DNA of 64,000 nt from Pseudomonadota bacterium. Lineage in GTDB: Bacteria; Pseudomonadota; Alphaproteobacteria; Caulobacterales; Aquidulcibacteraceae. A program made the translations under genes and the position numbers. A model generated the notes under the pieces. It saw only the letters and a list, made by a program, of their open reading frames with translations. It searched no databases and had not been told where the DNA came from. The DNA lies in contig JAIUOD010000001.1 in NCBI GenBank assembly GCA_020161405.1, positions 992,001-1,056,000 of the forward strand, read 5' to 3'. The stretch's first letter is position 1; each line of letters starts with the position of its first letter. Shown here piece after piece: positions 28,174 through 36,160 of this stretch.

Positions 28174-28668
28174 TCAAGAAGCCCATGCATCAATTGCAAT
28201 TATCCAGCCTGTATAATTGCCAATTTTAATTTTACGCCACCCTTCTTGGGCATCAAGAATTTCACATATTGAACCAGATGCAATTTTAGCAATCACTTTG
28301 TTATTTTGCGTGTTTTTATTATAAAGCATTACATGGGTTGCGCCCTTTTGTGATGGGCGAATTATTAATGTTCGTTTGGAATCAAGATTGCGTTTATGAA
28401 CCCAAACTTGTGTGCCATCTGGGTCTTCAATTTTGCGCCAATCAATTGTTTCTGCAATAACTTTAACGGGAAGGCCGGCCTGTTTATAAACAAATCTGAT
28501 TGGATAATCTTCATCTGGCCCTGCGCGCCCATTAACAACATTAAAACGCATAGAAACAAAGCGTGGGACAGGTAGTTTTGACGGCGTGTCATATCTTATA
28601 GCCTGTGCAATTGATAATTGAGGCACAAGAAAAAATAATAAAGATATTAAGATGAAAAATTGTCGCAT
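28174..28668 (-). CDS. Exported SH3-domain protein
   Basis: A 164-residue protein with a Sec signal peptide (about 1-21, ending SIAQA) and two SH3b-like repeats. The first begins at MRFNVVNGRAGPDEDYPIRFVYKQAGLPVKVI and the second at HVMLYNKNTQNNKVIAKIASGSICEIL. The Trp residues at the domain ends (WRKIEDPDGTQVWVH, WRKIKIGNYTGWI) fit. Such domains bind cell-wall peptides. It is divergent from the 2-hydroxyacid dehydrogenase gene. Confidence 0.85.
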   Translation of the reverse strand: MRQFFILISLLFFLVPQLSIAQAIRYDTPSKLPVPRFVSMRFNVVNGRAGPDEDYPIRFVYKQAGLPVKVIAETIDWRKIEDPDGTQVWVHKRNLDSKRTLIIRPSQKGATHVMLYNKNTQNNKVIAKIASGSICEILDAQEGWRKIKIGNYTGWIIAIDAWAS

Positions 28669-28856
28669 CGATTTGCCGCAAACTATGGTTCTATAGACTG
28701 ATATGCTTTTTTAATGTGAATTTAGTGTTAATTAAATGAGCTGCATCAATTATTAAATCATGTGCGACCAAGGGATAATGATTTTTATACAAAGAAATTG
28801 TTGGAGATTGTCAACAAGATTGCTATGGATAAAAAATACTGGGAATTTTTAAAAAT

Positions 28857-29843
28857 ATGAGCAATACAAAACCAAAGGTTATTGTCACTCGCCGCCTACC
28901 TGATGCGGTTGAAACAAGAATGAAGGAATTATTTGATACGGAATTATCCAAAGATGATGTTCCAATGTCATACGAAGAACTTGTTGATGCGGCCTCTCGC
29001 TGTGATGTTTTGGTTTCAACAGTAACCGATAGAATTGATTCAAAAGTTTTATCGCGCGCTAGTGATAGATTAAAATTAATTGCTCAATTTGGTGCAGGTG
29101 TTGACAATATTGATGTTGAAACTGCGGTTCGTCGTGGGATTTGCGTAACCAATACACCAGGTGTCTTAACCGAAGATACTGCCGATGTAACAATGGCTTT
29201 GATATTGGCAGTTCCACGTCGCTTGATTGATGGCGCGCGCAAAATTGAAGAAGATGAATTCAAAGGCTGGTCACCAACTTGGATGCTTGGTCATAGTGTT
29301 GGTAATAAGCGGCTTGGCATTGTTGGAATGGGGCGCATAGGGCAGGCGGTTGCAAAACGCGCCAAAGCCTTTGGTATGCAAATCCATTATCATAATCGCA
29401 AAAAAGTCCACCCATCTATTGAGCAAGAATTAGAGGCAACCTATTGGGAAAGCCTTGATCAAATGCTTTCAAGAATGGATTTTGTATCGGTTAATTGCCC
29501 GCATACACCTGCAACTTATCACTTATTAAGCGCACGCCGTTTGGCATTGCTTAAGCCATCAGCTTATTTAATCAATACCGCACGCGGCGAAGTTCTAGAC
29601 GAGGCGGCATTGGCAAGAATGCTTGAAAAAGGCCAATTAGCAGGGGCGGGGCTTGATGTGTTCGAACATGAACCAGAAATCAACCCAAAACTCAAAAAAC
29701 TAAGCAATGTTGTATTGCTTCCACATATGGGCTCGGCAACATTAGAAGGCCGAACCGCAATGGGCGAAAAAGTAATAATAAACATAAAAACCTTCGCAGA
29801 CGGCCACAAACCCCCAGACCGCGTAATCCCCGCAATGCTATAA
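28857..29843 (+). CDS. D-isomer specific 2-hydroxyacid dehydrogenase (glyoxylate/hydroxypyruvate reductase type)
   Basis: An NAD(P)H-dependent reductase of 328 residues. The substrate-binding N-terminal half has FGAGVDNIDVETAVRRGICVTNTPGVLTEDTAD. The Rossmann glycine motif is GIVGMGRIGQAVA. Catalytic Arg (NTARGEV), Glu (FEHEPEI) and His (LLPHMGSAT) are visible. The sequence is closest in pattern to glyoxylate reductases. It is the last chromosomal gene before the island and is followed by a strong terminator. Confidence 0.9.
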   Translation: MSNTKPKVIVTRRLPDAVETRMKELFDTELSKDDVPMSYEELVDAASRCDVLVSTVTDRIDSKVLSRASDRLKLIAQFGAGVDNIDVETAVRRGICVTNTPGVLTEDTADVTMALILAVPRRLIDGARKIEEDEFKGWSPTWMLGHSVGNKRLGIVGMGRIGQAVAKRAKAFGMQIHYHNRKKVHPSIEQELEATYWESLDQMLSRMDFVSVNCPHTPATYHLLSARRLALLKPSAYLINTARGEVLDEAALARMLEKGQLAGAGLDVFEHEPEINPKLKKLSNVVLLPHMGSATLEGRTAMGEKVIINIKTFADGHKPPDRVIPAML

Positions 29844-29850
29844 TCTACTA

Positions 29851-29876
29851 AGCCTTGGTTTAACCAAGGCTTTTTT
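29851..29876 (+). terminator. Rho-independent terminator after the dehydrogenase
   Basis: Stem AGCCTTGG / CCAAGGCT with loop TTTAA and a six-T run, eight bases after the stop codon. Confidence 0.93.
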
Positions 29877-29909
29877 ATATTACCTTGAAAAATAAAGTAA
29901 AAAGTAAAG

Positions 29910-29990
29910 AATTTTTAAAAACCACGCTTTTTAAAAATTATTTTCCGCTAAATTCTAAATTGCCAAGTGAGCACAGCGAAGGCGGTAGTA
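29910..29990 (-). repeat. Dispersed structured repeat, copy 3 (partial, reversed)
   Basis: Hairpin B in reverse orientation: 12-base arms AATTTTTAAAAA (29910-29921) and TTTTTAAAAATT (29928-29939) around CCACGC, which is GCGTGG on the minus strand. Next to it is AGCGGAAAAT (minus strand, 29940-29949). A segment follows that resembles the GTGC..CTCACTT.. part of copy 2. The hairpin A block is missing. This marks it as a partial or diverged copy. Confidence 0.7.
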
Positions 29991-30114
29991 TAAGCGGTAG
30001 CATGGTGCGGCTAATCGGACAAATCTCGGCTTTGTCGAGGTCTTTTTCTGAACGCAAATTAAAGATGGTGCCCTATATCGGTGAAAGTTCGAACCAGAAA
30101 TATTTGGAAGCACC

Positions 30115-30148
30115 GAGCGCCAAGCGGCGCTCCGGCGGTCGTCCGCCG
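30115..30148. repeat. Pair of tight GC-rich hairpins
   Basis: GAGCGCC/GGCGCTC (30115-30121, 30126-30132, loop AAGC) is followed directly by CGGCGG/CCGCCG (30133-30138, 30143-30148, loop TCGT). These stand out in AT-rich DNA between the dehydrogenase terminator and the island end. The 29885-30268 reading frame across them has no protein-like features. They may be a REP-like or transcription-blocking structure. Confidence 0.55.
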
Positions 30149-30221
30149 CCCCATTGGAGCGGTGAGGGAATAGCGTTCGCGACTAGCGACTGCCCCGAAC
30201 ATAAGCGTGAGATAAAAGAAA

Positions 30222-30235
30222 TGGTGCTGGAGCCG
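30222..30235. other. Candidate left attachment site (tRNA-Phe 3' end remnant)
   Basis: TGGTGCTGGAGCCG matches the tRNA-Phe 3' end at 54365-54379 (TGGTGCCTGGAGCCG) in the same orientation, apart from one missing C. This is the orientation and position expected for the displaced tRNA tail after integration. It is short and imperfect, so it is a candidate only. Confidence 0.5.
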
Positions 30236-30296
30236 TCTTCACAGTGCCATCATTATATATTGAATTAATAGAGTTTAATCAATTGGATTTTCAAAT

Positions 30297-30355
30297 ATAC
30301 CCCTTGAAATACCCCCAAGATACAAAGCTCGTATTTCAATTTTTTACATACCCCG
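30297..30355 (+). promoter_or_regulatory. Candidate integrase arm-type sites, left end
   Basis: Three same-direction ATACCCC motifs at 30297-30303, 30309-30316 and 30348-30354. The middle one is part of TTGAAATACCCC, which recurs exactly at 54226-54237 beside the integrase gene. Repeats shared by both ends of an island next to the crossover points are what arm-binding sites of P4-type integrases look like. Confidence 0.6.
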
Positions 30356-30578
30356 TCACGTCAAACTAACATTGCGCTCGAGTACAATTACTATCTTATG
30401 ATAAGTTTGCTAAGCGGTTGGATATCATGATTTCCAATAATTGAAAACCTTAACTGAAGCTAATTTTCAGAAATGTGCTTTTGAGCTTATTTCCATCAGA
30501 GCTACTCGGCATTTTCCCCTGAAATGTAATCTTGAAGCGCCTAATTTACCTCCAAATTACATTTTAGGTGCTATAAAT
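30356..30578. other. Left-end island DNA without a gene
   Basis: Between the arm-type motifs and the Fic operator array. A 73-codon frame at 30441-30662 has no protein-like pattern. I see no RNA gene or clear promoter beyond AT-rich stretches. Confidence 0.4.
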
Positions 30579-30661
30579 ATATATTCCGCAATATGCGCGG
30601 AGAATAATCTTGCTTTTGCGGAGAATATGTTTTATATACTCCGCAATAATTGCGGAGATTA
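30579..30661 (+). promoter_or_regulatory. Operator-like array of palindromic half-sites over the fic start
   Basis: Five copies of a half-site close to TTGCGGAGAATA: reversed at 30579-30593, forward at 30593-30607 and 30615-30628, reversed at 30634-30647, forward at 30649-30661. The last two form the perfect palindrome CTCCGCAATAATTGCGGAG, which contains the ribosome binding site (GGAG 30654-30657) of fic. This suggests repression of fic, perhaps by its own C-terminal HTH. Confidence 0.65.
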
Positions 30662-30663
30662 AT

Positions 30664-31782
30664 TTGTATATTTATGACCATGAAAATTGGACACAGTTCC
30701 AATGGAATGACGATAAGATTTCTACACTGCTTGCACGTGTCCGCAATTTACAGGGGCGACTATTAGGAAAAATGGAAGCTTTGGGTTTTGATGTCCAAAA
30801 ATCCACTTCGCTAGAAGTTATTACTTCCGACGTTTTAAAGTCCAGCCTAATAGAAGGTGAAAACTTAAATCAGCAACAGGTTCGCTCTTCAATCGCGCGA
30901 CGACTTGGTATCGAAGTCGTGGGAACTGTTCCATCAGAACGTAATGTCGATGGTATTGTTGATATGATGCTCGACGCAACTCAAAATTACGAAAAAGCCT
31001 TATCTAATGAAAGACTTTATTCTTGGCACGCAGCACTATTTCCTAGTGGTTATAGCGGGATTTCTAAAATAAAAGCTGGTCAATATCGTGATGATAAAAA
31101 TGGGCCTATGCAAGTAGTTTCTGGACGGCTAGGCAATGAAAAAGTTCATTATCAAGCGCCAGATGCCACAACCATAGGCAACGAAATGGATGATTTTATA
31201 AACTGGGTTAATTCCGAAAAAAATATTGACCCAGTTATATCATCGGCGATTGCGCATTTATGGTTTGTTACAATCCACCCATTTGAAGATGGGAATGGTC
31301 GTATTGCGCGCGCGATAGCCGATATGATGCTCGCACGGTCTGATGGCACTAAGTCAAGATTTTATTCAATGTCATCGCAAATACAAGCGGAACGTGATTT
31401 ATATTATGACGTTTTGGAAGAAACCCAGAAGGGCGATTCCAACATAGATTACTGGCTTTTATGGTATTTAAATTGCCTTGAGAAATCTGTCAAAAATGCC
31501 GAAGACATAGTGGCGAAGGCACAAAATAAATCAAACATTTGGTTGTCCCTAAATCAACATCCGCTGAATGCCCGCCAGATAAAAATACTAAATATGCTTA
31601 TAGACGGTTTTGAAGGACATCTTACATCTTCAAAATGGGCTGCAATCAATAAATGTTCCCAAGACACCGCATCAAGGGATATTGAAGCTTTAATTCGTCA
31701 AGAGATTCTCATCAAAGGCGCAAAAGGTGGTAGAAGTACAGTTTTTCACTTAGCTATTTTGGCACAAAATATACTTGAATAA
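30664..31782 (+). CDS. Fic family protein with DUF4172 N-terminus and C-terminal winged helix
   Basis: A predicted protein AMPylator or related nucleotidyl-transferase of 372 residues. The N-terminus (NWTQFQWNDDKI...) matches the DUF4172 region. The class II inhibitory motif SSLIEG is at about 60-65, the catalytic motif HPFEDGNGR at 205-213, and a C-terminal winged-helix-like part (about 310-365) contains SSKWAAINKCSQDTASRDIEALI. The start is TTG at 30664 with GGAG seven bases upstream; the frame is open further back, but family similarity begins here. Fic proteins with this layout occur in islands as stand-alone regulators or toxin-like proteins. The target is unknown. Confidence 0.88.
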   Translation: MYIYDHENWTQFQWNDDKISTLLARVRNLQGRLLGKMEALGFDVQKSTSLEVITSDVLKSSLIEGENLNQQQVRSSIARRLGIEVVGTVPSERNVDGIVDMMLDATQNYEKALSNERLYSWHAALFPSGYSGISKIKAGQYRDDKNGPMQVVSGRLGNEKVHYQAPDATTIGNEMDDFINWVNSEKNIDPVISSAIAHLWFVTIHPFEDGNGRIARAIADMMLARSDGTKSRFYSMSSQIQAERDLYYDVLEETQKGDSNIDYWLLWYLNCLEKSVKNAEDIVAKAQNKSNIWLSLNQHPLNARQIKILNMLIDGFEGHLTSSKWAAINKCSQDTASRDIEALIRQEILIKGAKGGRSTVFHLAILAQNILE

Positions 31783-31818
31783 AATCGGGCAACTTTATTT
31801 CTCATCAGCCGACAACTC

Positions 31819-33828
31819 TCAATCATTTTCTAACTGTAAAACATATTTTTCACCAAAATCAACAAGATTAATATTTAAATCTTTGGTGATTTTTCTAACG
31901 GCGCCATCTTTATCTGTCGCGGCTATTATAATTTGCCCCTTCTCGCTCGTCGCTTGTACGGCCAACCTATATATTTCCAAATACCCTAATCCTTCTATGT
32001 TTTGCTGCTTGGGCTCGTCAAATATCGAAACTCCAGGGTGAACGCCAACATCACCATCATTGTAGAGCATCTGAAGAGCAATAGTAAAAGCAATAATAAT
32101 TCTAATCCAATCACTCGCGGAACTTCCAAACTCTGGCTTTACTTTTCTCATTCCATCACTTTTTTTGATAAGCACTTTTGGCTGGAAAGTATCCTTATCA
32201 ATTATAACAGCATCAACTTCATAAGAATCGAATCCAACAACAGATAAACACATGTGGAAAAAGTTTTGCAATTTGTAAATCTTACTTAAATCCTTTTCAG
32301 AAATTGCACCTTTTAATTTATTAAATGCGTCCAATTTTGAGAAATACTCGTTACTAGTATTTTTTAGAACGCCTAGGCTTTTATTGGCGTACTCAATTAC
32401 GTCTTCTAAAGAGCTCACTTCTGCTTCTAATTGGGCGATTTCTTTAGCTAAAACAAAAATGCTAGGCTCTATGAAAGTTTTTAAACTTCTCAAAAGTGAA
32501 GAGTGTTTCTCAATCCTATCATTTATAAATGCTCTTTCTTTATTCAAATCACCGACCATGTCTTTAAGTGAACTTTCCTCCAAACTAATTAAGTTCTTTA
32601 AGATATTAGACTGCTGAAAAATATATTGGATGTTTTCATCTATCGTCATTGGAACGAATGAATCGCCCTTGAAAGCAAGAGTTCCATCTATAGGTTGCTC
32701 ACAAGTGGGGCATAAATCCCCAACTAATTTAGTGGCAATTGTTTTAATTCGCTTTTCTTCTTTATTTTTCTTTAGTTCGACGCCGAATGCATCTAGGCGT
32801 CGTCTATAAGTTTCAATTAGGTCGGACTTAATACTTATATTTTGAGTACTCCTTTCAAGAGCTCTTGAAGTCTCAGCAATTTCCGATGATATTTCGTTAA
32901 TTCTTGAATGGGTTCCATCGTCGCTTGGGTTAATGCTTACAAAACCTAATTTTTTATCCAGTTCGGATTGCAATTTTACAAGCATTTCAGCGGCAGTAAG
33001 TCTGTTAGGCATATTAGTTGCCTCTACTAATTTTGCATCCCAATCCCTATTAACTAAGTCTCTAGGAGCGCCACTAACTCTGAGATGTTTTAAGATAAGA
33101 TAATTACTTAAAGCATCGAGTTGCGTTTCATAAGTATTCTTTAGACGTAATTTTTCAAATCCTAATTGGGTCTTTTTCAAAGTGCGGGATACGAACTCTA
33201 GACCTATAACTTCGGAAATAGTTGTTCGTTTTGAGTCCCTCATTCCATAAAATGGTTGATTAGACATTATATCTGTCCACCCGCGTTTTTGCTCAAGAAA
33301 AATCAATGAAAATACATAATCTAGATAAAGGCGCATATTACCGTCATCGTTTCCCAATACTTCGATATAGGGAAAACCAATAAAGTTACTGAGAAAATGG
33401 TGAAAGCCCAACTCACTCTTATATGAATCTCTTCCTAAAAAGAGCTTTCTTCCCTCTGTATTTGAGAAATTGTCCAGATTAGACGGATAAACCACAATTT
33501 GATTGTCAAAATCTGGGTTAACTTGTCTAGATAGTGTTGCTATTTCACCCTTTTCATTTGCAACTTCAACGAATACTTCACCTCCGATAGTGGGAAGCAT
33601 GTTATCGCCCACGCGCACTTCATCCCTAACAATAGCGGTGACATTATTGTTGATTAATTTATCCATGCCCAAAATTGCAATCAATGCATTAAGTATAGAA
33701 CTTTTCCCCCTAGAGTTAAGACTGGTTAGTATGACGTTGCATCCTGGTTTAAACTCCACTTCGCAGATTGCTCGGTTAGAATTGCTTAAGCGTGATACTA
33801 ATCTTAATCGATTAAACTGCAAAAACAT
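31819..33828 (-). CDS. SMC/Rad50-like ABC ATPase of an ABC-3C-type system
   Basis: A 669-residue ATPase. The Walker A-like loop is SLNSRGKSS (36-44), an unusual form lacking the standard GxxGxGKS spacing. Long coiled regions flank a CPTC zinc-hook-like motif at 373-376. The C-terminal lobe has a degenerate signature GSSASD (568-573) and Walker B/D-loop VSIFDEPKQQ (600-609). This matches the ATPase of ABC-three-component (ABC-3C) conflict systems, which sense something and activate a partner effector. It is the third gene of a tight leftward operon, four bases after the middle component. Confidence 0.82.
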   Translation of the reverse strand: MFLQFNRLRLVSRLSNSNRAICEVEFKPGCNVILTSLNSRGKSSILNALIAILGMDKLINNNVTAIVRDEVRVGDNMLPTIGGEVFVEVANEKGEIATLSRQVNPDFDNQIVVYPSNLDNFSNTEGRKLFLGRDSYKSELGFHHFLSNFIGFPYIEVLGNDDGNMRLYLDYVFSLIFLEQKRGWTDIMSNQPFYGMRDSKRTTISEVIGLEFVSRTLKKTQLGFEKLRLKNTYETQLDALSNYLILKHLRVSGAPRDLVNRDWDAKLVEATNMPNRLTAAEMLVKLQSELDKKLGFVSINPSDDGTHSRINEISSEIAETSRALERSTQNISIKSDLIETYRRRLDAFGVELKKNKEEKRIKTIATKLVGDLCPTCEQPIDGTLAFKGDSFVPMTIDENIQYIFQQSNILKNLISLEESSLKDMVGDLNKERAFINDRIEKHSSLLRSLKTFIEPSIFVLAKEIAQLEAEVSSLEDVIEYANKSLGVLKNTSNEYFSKLDAFNKLKGAISEKDLSKIYKLQNFFHMCLSVVGFDSYEVDAVIIDKDTFQPKVLIKKSDGMRKVKPEFGSSASDWIRIIIAFTIALQMLYNDGDVGVHPGVSIFDEPKQQNIEGLGYLEIYRLAVQATSEKGQIIIAATDKDGAVRKITKDLNINLVDFGEKYVLQLEND

Positions 33829-33832
33829 GCAT

Positions 33833-34279
33833 TTATCCTTTGGTAAGTCTATTTATTTCGGAGCGCGTAAGCACTCCAATGCGCATTCCGATATCCATGT
33901 ATTCATCAATTTCACCCGAATCTTGCAGCACTTTCAAATATTCCGTGCCTTTCGTTGTTAGAAACAAGCTATATCCACTCTTAGACGTTGTTCGTTCAAT
34001 TAAACCGTAAGCCAATGCATATTGGATGCATTTGTTTAGGTATGGGTCAATATTGAAATTGAAGGCCCCGGGATTATCGCTAATATCTCGATTTAAATAA
34101 TTTTCCCCATTTCTAGCTTTCAGGAAAAGGGTGTTTAAAATATGTAGTTGCTCTAAATTAGCAACTTTGCGCCAACAGCATCTATCAATTGATATTAGTA
34201 AAATTGTTAGCCTACCAAAAAGCCTCAAGTCAGAAGAAATGCCGCGAGCGCGGATGCTAAACGTTGCGTTGACAATCAT
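33833..34279 (-). CDS. ABC-3C middle component (small winged-helix-like protein)
   Basis: A 148-residue protein between the effector-like and ATPase genes. It has an N-terminal helical region and a C-terminal part with winged-helix character (YALAYGLIERTTSKSGYSLFLTTKGTEYLKVL). Size and position match the middle component (MC) that bridges ATPase and effector in ABC-3C systems. Its ATG overlaps the upstream TGA (ATGA), so it is translationally coupled. The assignment rests mainly on context. Confidence 0.7.
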   Translation of the reverse strand: MIVNATFSIRARGISSDLRLFGRLTILLISIDRCCWRKVANLEQLHILNTLFLKARNGENYLNRDISDNPGAFNFNIDPYLNKCIQYALAYGLIERTTSKSGYSLFLTTKGTEYLKVLQDSGEIDEYMDIGMRIGVLTRSEINRLTKG

Positions 34280-35193
34280 TGTATTGTTTCCGACACTTTA
34301 AAATCAAGAGGGCAATCGATATACCATCCTGCAATTGTAAATCTTGCAATCGCATTCAAGACATTTCCATGCAGCCTATCTCCGAAACTGTGCCTTAGAC
34401 TGGCTAGAAGCGTGTCATTAATTTCTAGTGCGTTCTGATAATTCCCAATTAATTTAGATGAATTGTTGACCCGACTTTCGTGAGAATTAATTGCATTACT
34501 TATTTCTTCATGAAGCATCGGAGAAAACCTTAAAATCTCCTCCATAATATCACCATTTTGAAAGTATGATTTAAACTCTTCAAGCGCCATTTTTTTTGCT
34601 TCAAATAAATCTGGGGTGATTTTTTGATATTTATTTTGAACCGTTATAAACTTGCCGTCTTGATATATTTCTTCTATCGGCGCCAAAGTGGCAAAAGGAA
34701 ACGGTATGTCAATTTTATCATTAATCGCTTTATTTAAGGTACTGTGCTCTACTTCAAGATAATCTGGCGTTAAAACTTTTATTGTGAAATTATTAGAGAT
34801 AAAGGGTAACCCCCAAGCTCTGACTTTTTTTGATTTCATTGCAGCGTATTGATTTATTTTATTTGATGGAATTGGAGAGTTAATTAACAATACCCATTCA
34901 TTGATTTTACCGCCACTCAGTAATTTCTCTATCAATATTTTATTTTTTTTTAGTTTATTTAAATCCAAATATATTTTGCTTCGAATTGATTTGTGGCGAT
35001 TTTTATTAAGAAACTCCATGCCATACATTTGATAGGCAATTCCGTCAGAAAAAACCCAACCATCAAGTCCACCGTCGCCACCATCGTTTTCCTCTATAGG
35101 CTGATATTTGCCTCCATGCTTGATATGAAGCAATTTATGGCAATAGTTTTCCCATGGTGTACCATCATATTTTGTATACCAATGTTCATCCAC
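34276..35193 (-). CDS. Restriction-endonuclease-fold effector-like protein of the ABC-3C operon
   Basis: A 305-residue protein. The N-terminus WENYCHKLLHIKHGGKY followed by GGDGGLDGWVF (38-48) and AYQMYG (53-58) has the layout of a PD-(D/E)xK nuclease: acidic D44, then Q55. The usual catalytic Lys position is Tyr57 (Q-x-Y rather than Q-x-K). The C-terminal half is helical and unassigned. As the first gene of the operon it would be the effector that the ATPase and middle component control. Whether it cuts DNA is uncertain given the missing Lys. Confidence 0.65.
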   Translation of the reverse strand: MDEHWYTKYDGTPWENYCHKLLHIKHGGKYQPIEENDGGDGGLDGWVFSDGIAYQMYGMEFLNKNRHKSIRSKIYLDLNKLKKNKILIEKLLSGGKINEWVLLINSPIPSNKINQYAAMKSKKVRAWGLPFISNNFTIKVLTPDYLEVEHSTLNKAINDKIDIPFPFATLAPIEEIYQDGKFITVQNKYQKITPDLFEAKKMALEEFKSYFQNGDIMEEILRFSPMLHEEISNAINSHESRVNNSSKLIGNYQNALEINDTLLASLRHSFGDRLHGNVLNAIARFTIAGWYIDCPLDFKVSETIQ

Positions 35194-35292
35194 AGCTGTA
35201 CTCTAATAATAGAAGCGTCCAATAATAAATTAATAGTATACATTTCAAAAGAACTATCAATATGTAAATCATTCACGCAGATTGAACGACCA

Positions 35293-35853
35293 TCAAAGGC
35301 TACGAGCCTTAGGTAAATACCTGTAAAGTGTGGCAAAAGAAACCCCCATTCGTCTTGCAACTTCTTTCGCGGTGATGTCGGGATTTTTCAATAAGGTCTT
35401 TGCTACTTCGATATCATCTTCGGACATCTTCGACGGTCTGCCGCCAGTGCGACCACGCGCCTTGGCAGATTCAAGGCCAGCTTTAGTTCTTTCGCGAATT
35501 ATGTTTCGTTCAAACTCAGCTAAAGAAGCAAAAATGTGAAATATAAGCTTGCCGCCTGAGGTCGAGGTATCAATAGATTCAGTGATGGACTTAAAGCCAA
35601 TGCCATGTTTTTCTAAATCCTCAACCGTTTCTATAAGCTGTTTTAAAGAACGTGCTAGTCGGTCTAATTTCCAAACTACAATCGTGTCGCCAGCGCGGGC
35701 ATATCCCAGTGCGGATTTCAGTTCTGGTCTATCACGCTGTGCCCCTGAAGCCTTTTCTTCAAATATTTTATCGCAGCCTTCTTTTTGGAGTGCGTCAATT
35801 TGTAAGTCATTATTTTGTTCAGCGGTTGAAACGCGCGCGTAGCCTATCTTCAT
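35293..35853 (-). CDS. Serine recombinase (resolvase/invertase family)
   Basis: A 186-residue site-specific recombinase. The N-terminal catalytic part has IGYARVSTAEQ with the nucleophile serine, DTIVVWKLDRLARS and the AEFERNIIRERTKAGLESAKARGRTGGRP helix. The C-terminal helix-turn-helix has ITAKEVARRMGVSFATLYRYL. The ATG at 35853 has AAGGA upstream; a longer frame is unsupported. No transposase or invertible segment is obvious, so it may resolve element multimers or act on a partner site nearby. Confidence 0.92.
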   Translation of the reverse strand: MKIGYARVSTAEQNNDLQIDALQKEGCDKIFEEKASGAQRDRPELKSALGYARAGDTIVVWKLDRLARSLKQLIETVEDLEKHGIGFKSITESIDTSTSGGKLIFHIFASLAEFERNIIRERTKAGLESAKARGRTGGRPSKMSEDDIEVAKTLLKNPDITAKEVARRMGVSFATLYRYLPKARSL

Positions 35854-35868
35854 GAAATGTCCTTTGGT

Positions 35869-35937
35869 TATCTTGAAACTCAACAAGTTCATAGCACAAT
35901 AAGATATCAATTTCAAGATACAGTTTTAAGATATCAA
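35869..35937. promoter_or_regulatory. Candidate res site or operator upstream of the resolvase
   Basis: A perfect inverted repeat TATCTTGAAA (35869-35878) / TTTCAAGATA (35911-35920) and a direct repeat TAAGATATCAA (35900-35910 and 35927-35937) lie directly upstream of the resolvase start. Several dyad subsites next to a resolvase gene are the usual layout of a res site that doubles as an autoregulatory operator. Confidence 0.5.
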
Positions 35938-36160
35938 AAATCAAAATAATGGCGACGATTGGCGACTATAAAAAATAATATCAATAACGTTCGTTTTTGG
36001 TATATGGGTAGTTGCCTATTGGGTTAATGTATAGCTCATTGTTCTAATTTGAATTAGAAAATGAAACAGGGATATTACAAATCAATTTGGCGGAGGGAGT
36101 TGTGAATTGATTTGGAAGAGTTGCTGTAATAAGCATATGCCATAGATAAATTATAATCCC
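35938..36160. other. Intergenic region in the island
   Basis: No gene is seen. A perfect dyad TTCTAATT TG AATTAGAA lies at 36042-36059. It could be an operator or the terminator stem of the leftward exported-protein gene, but no U run follows. Confidence 0.35.

Noticed and set aside
30061..30110. A tRNA-like stretch with GTTCGAACC near the island left end
   Set aside because: No acceptor or anticodon stem can be formed; the T-loop-like motif alone is not a tRNA.
29885..30268. A 127-codon open frame on the plus strand
   Set aside because: It runs through the repeat copy, the twin hairpins and the att candidate, and its predicted protein has no family-like or protein-like pattern.
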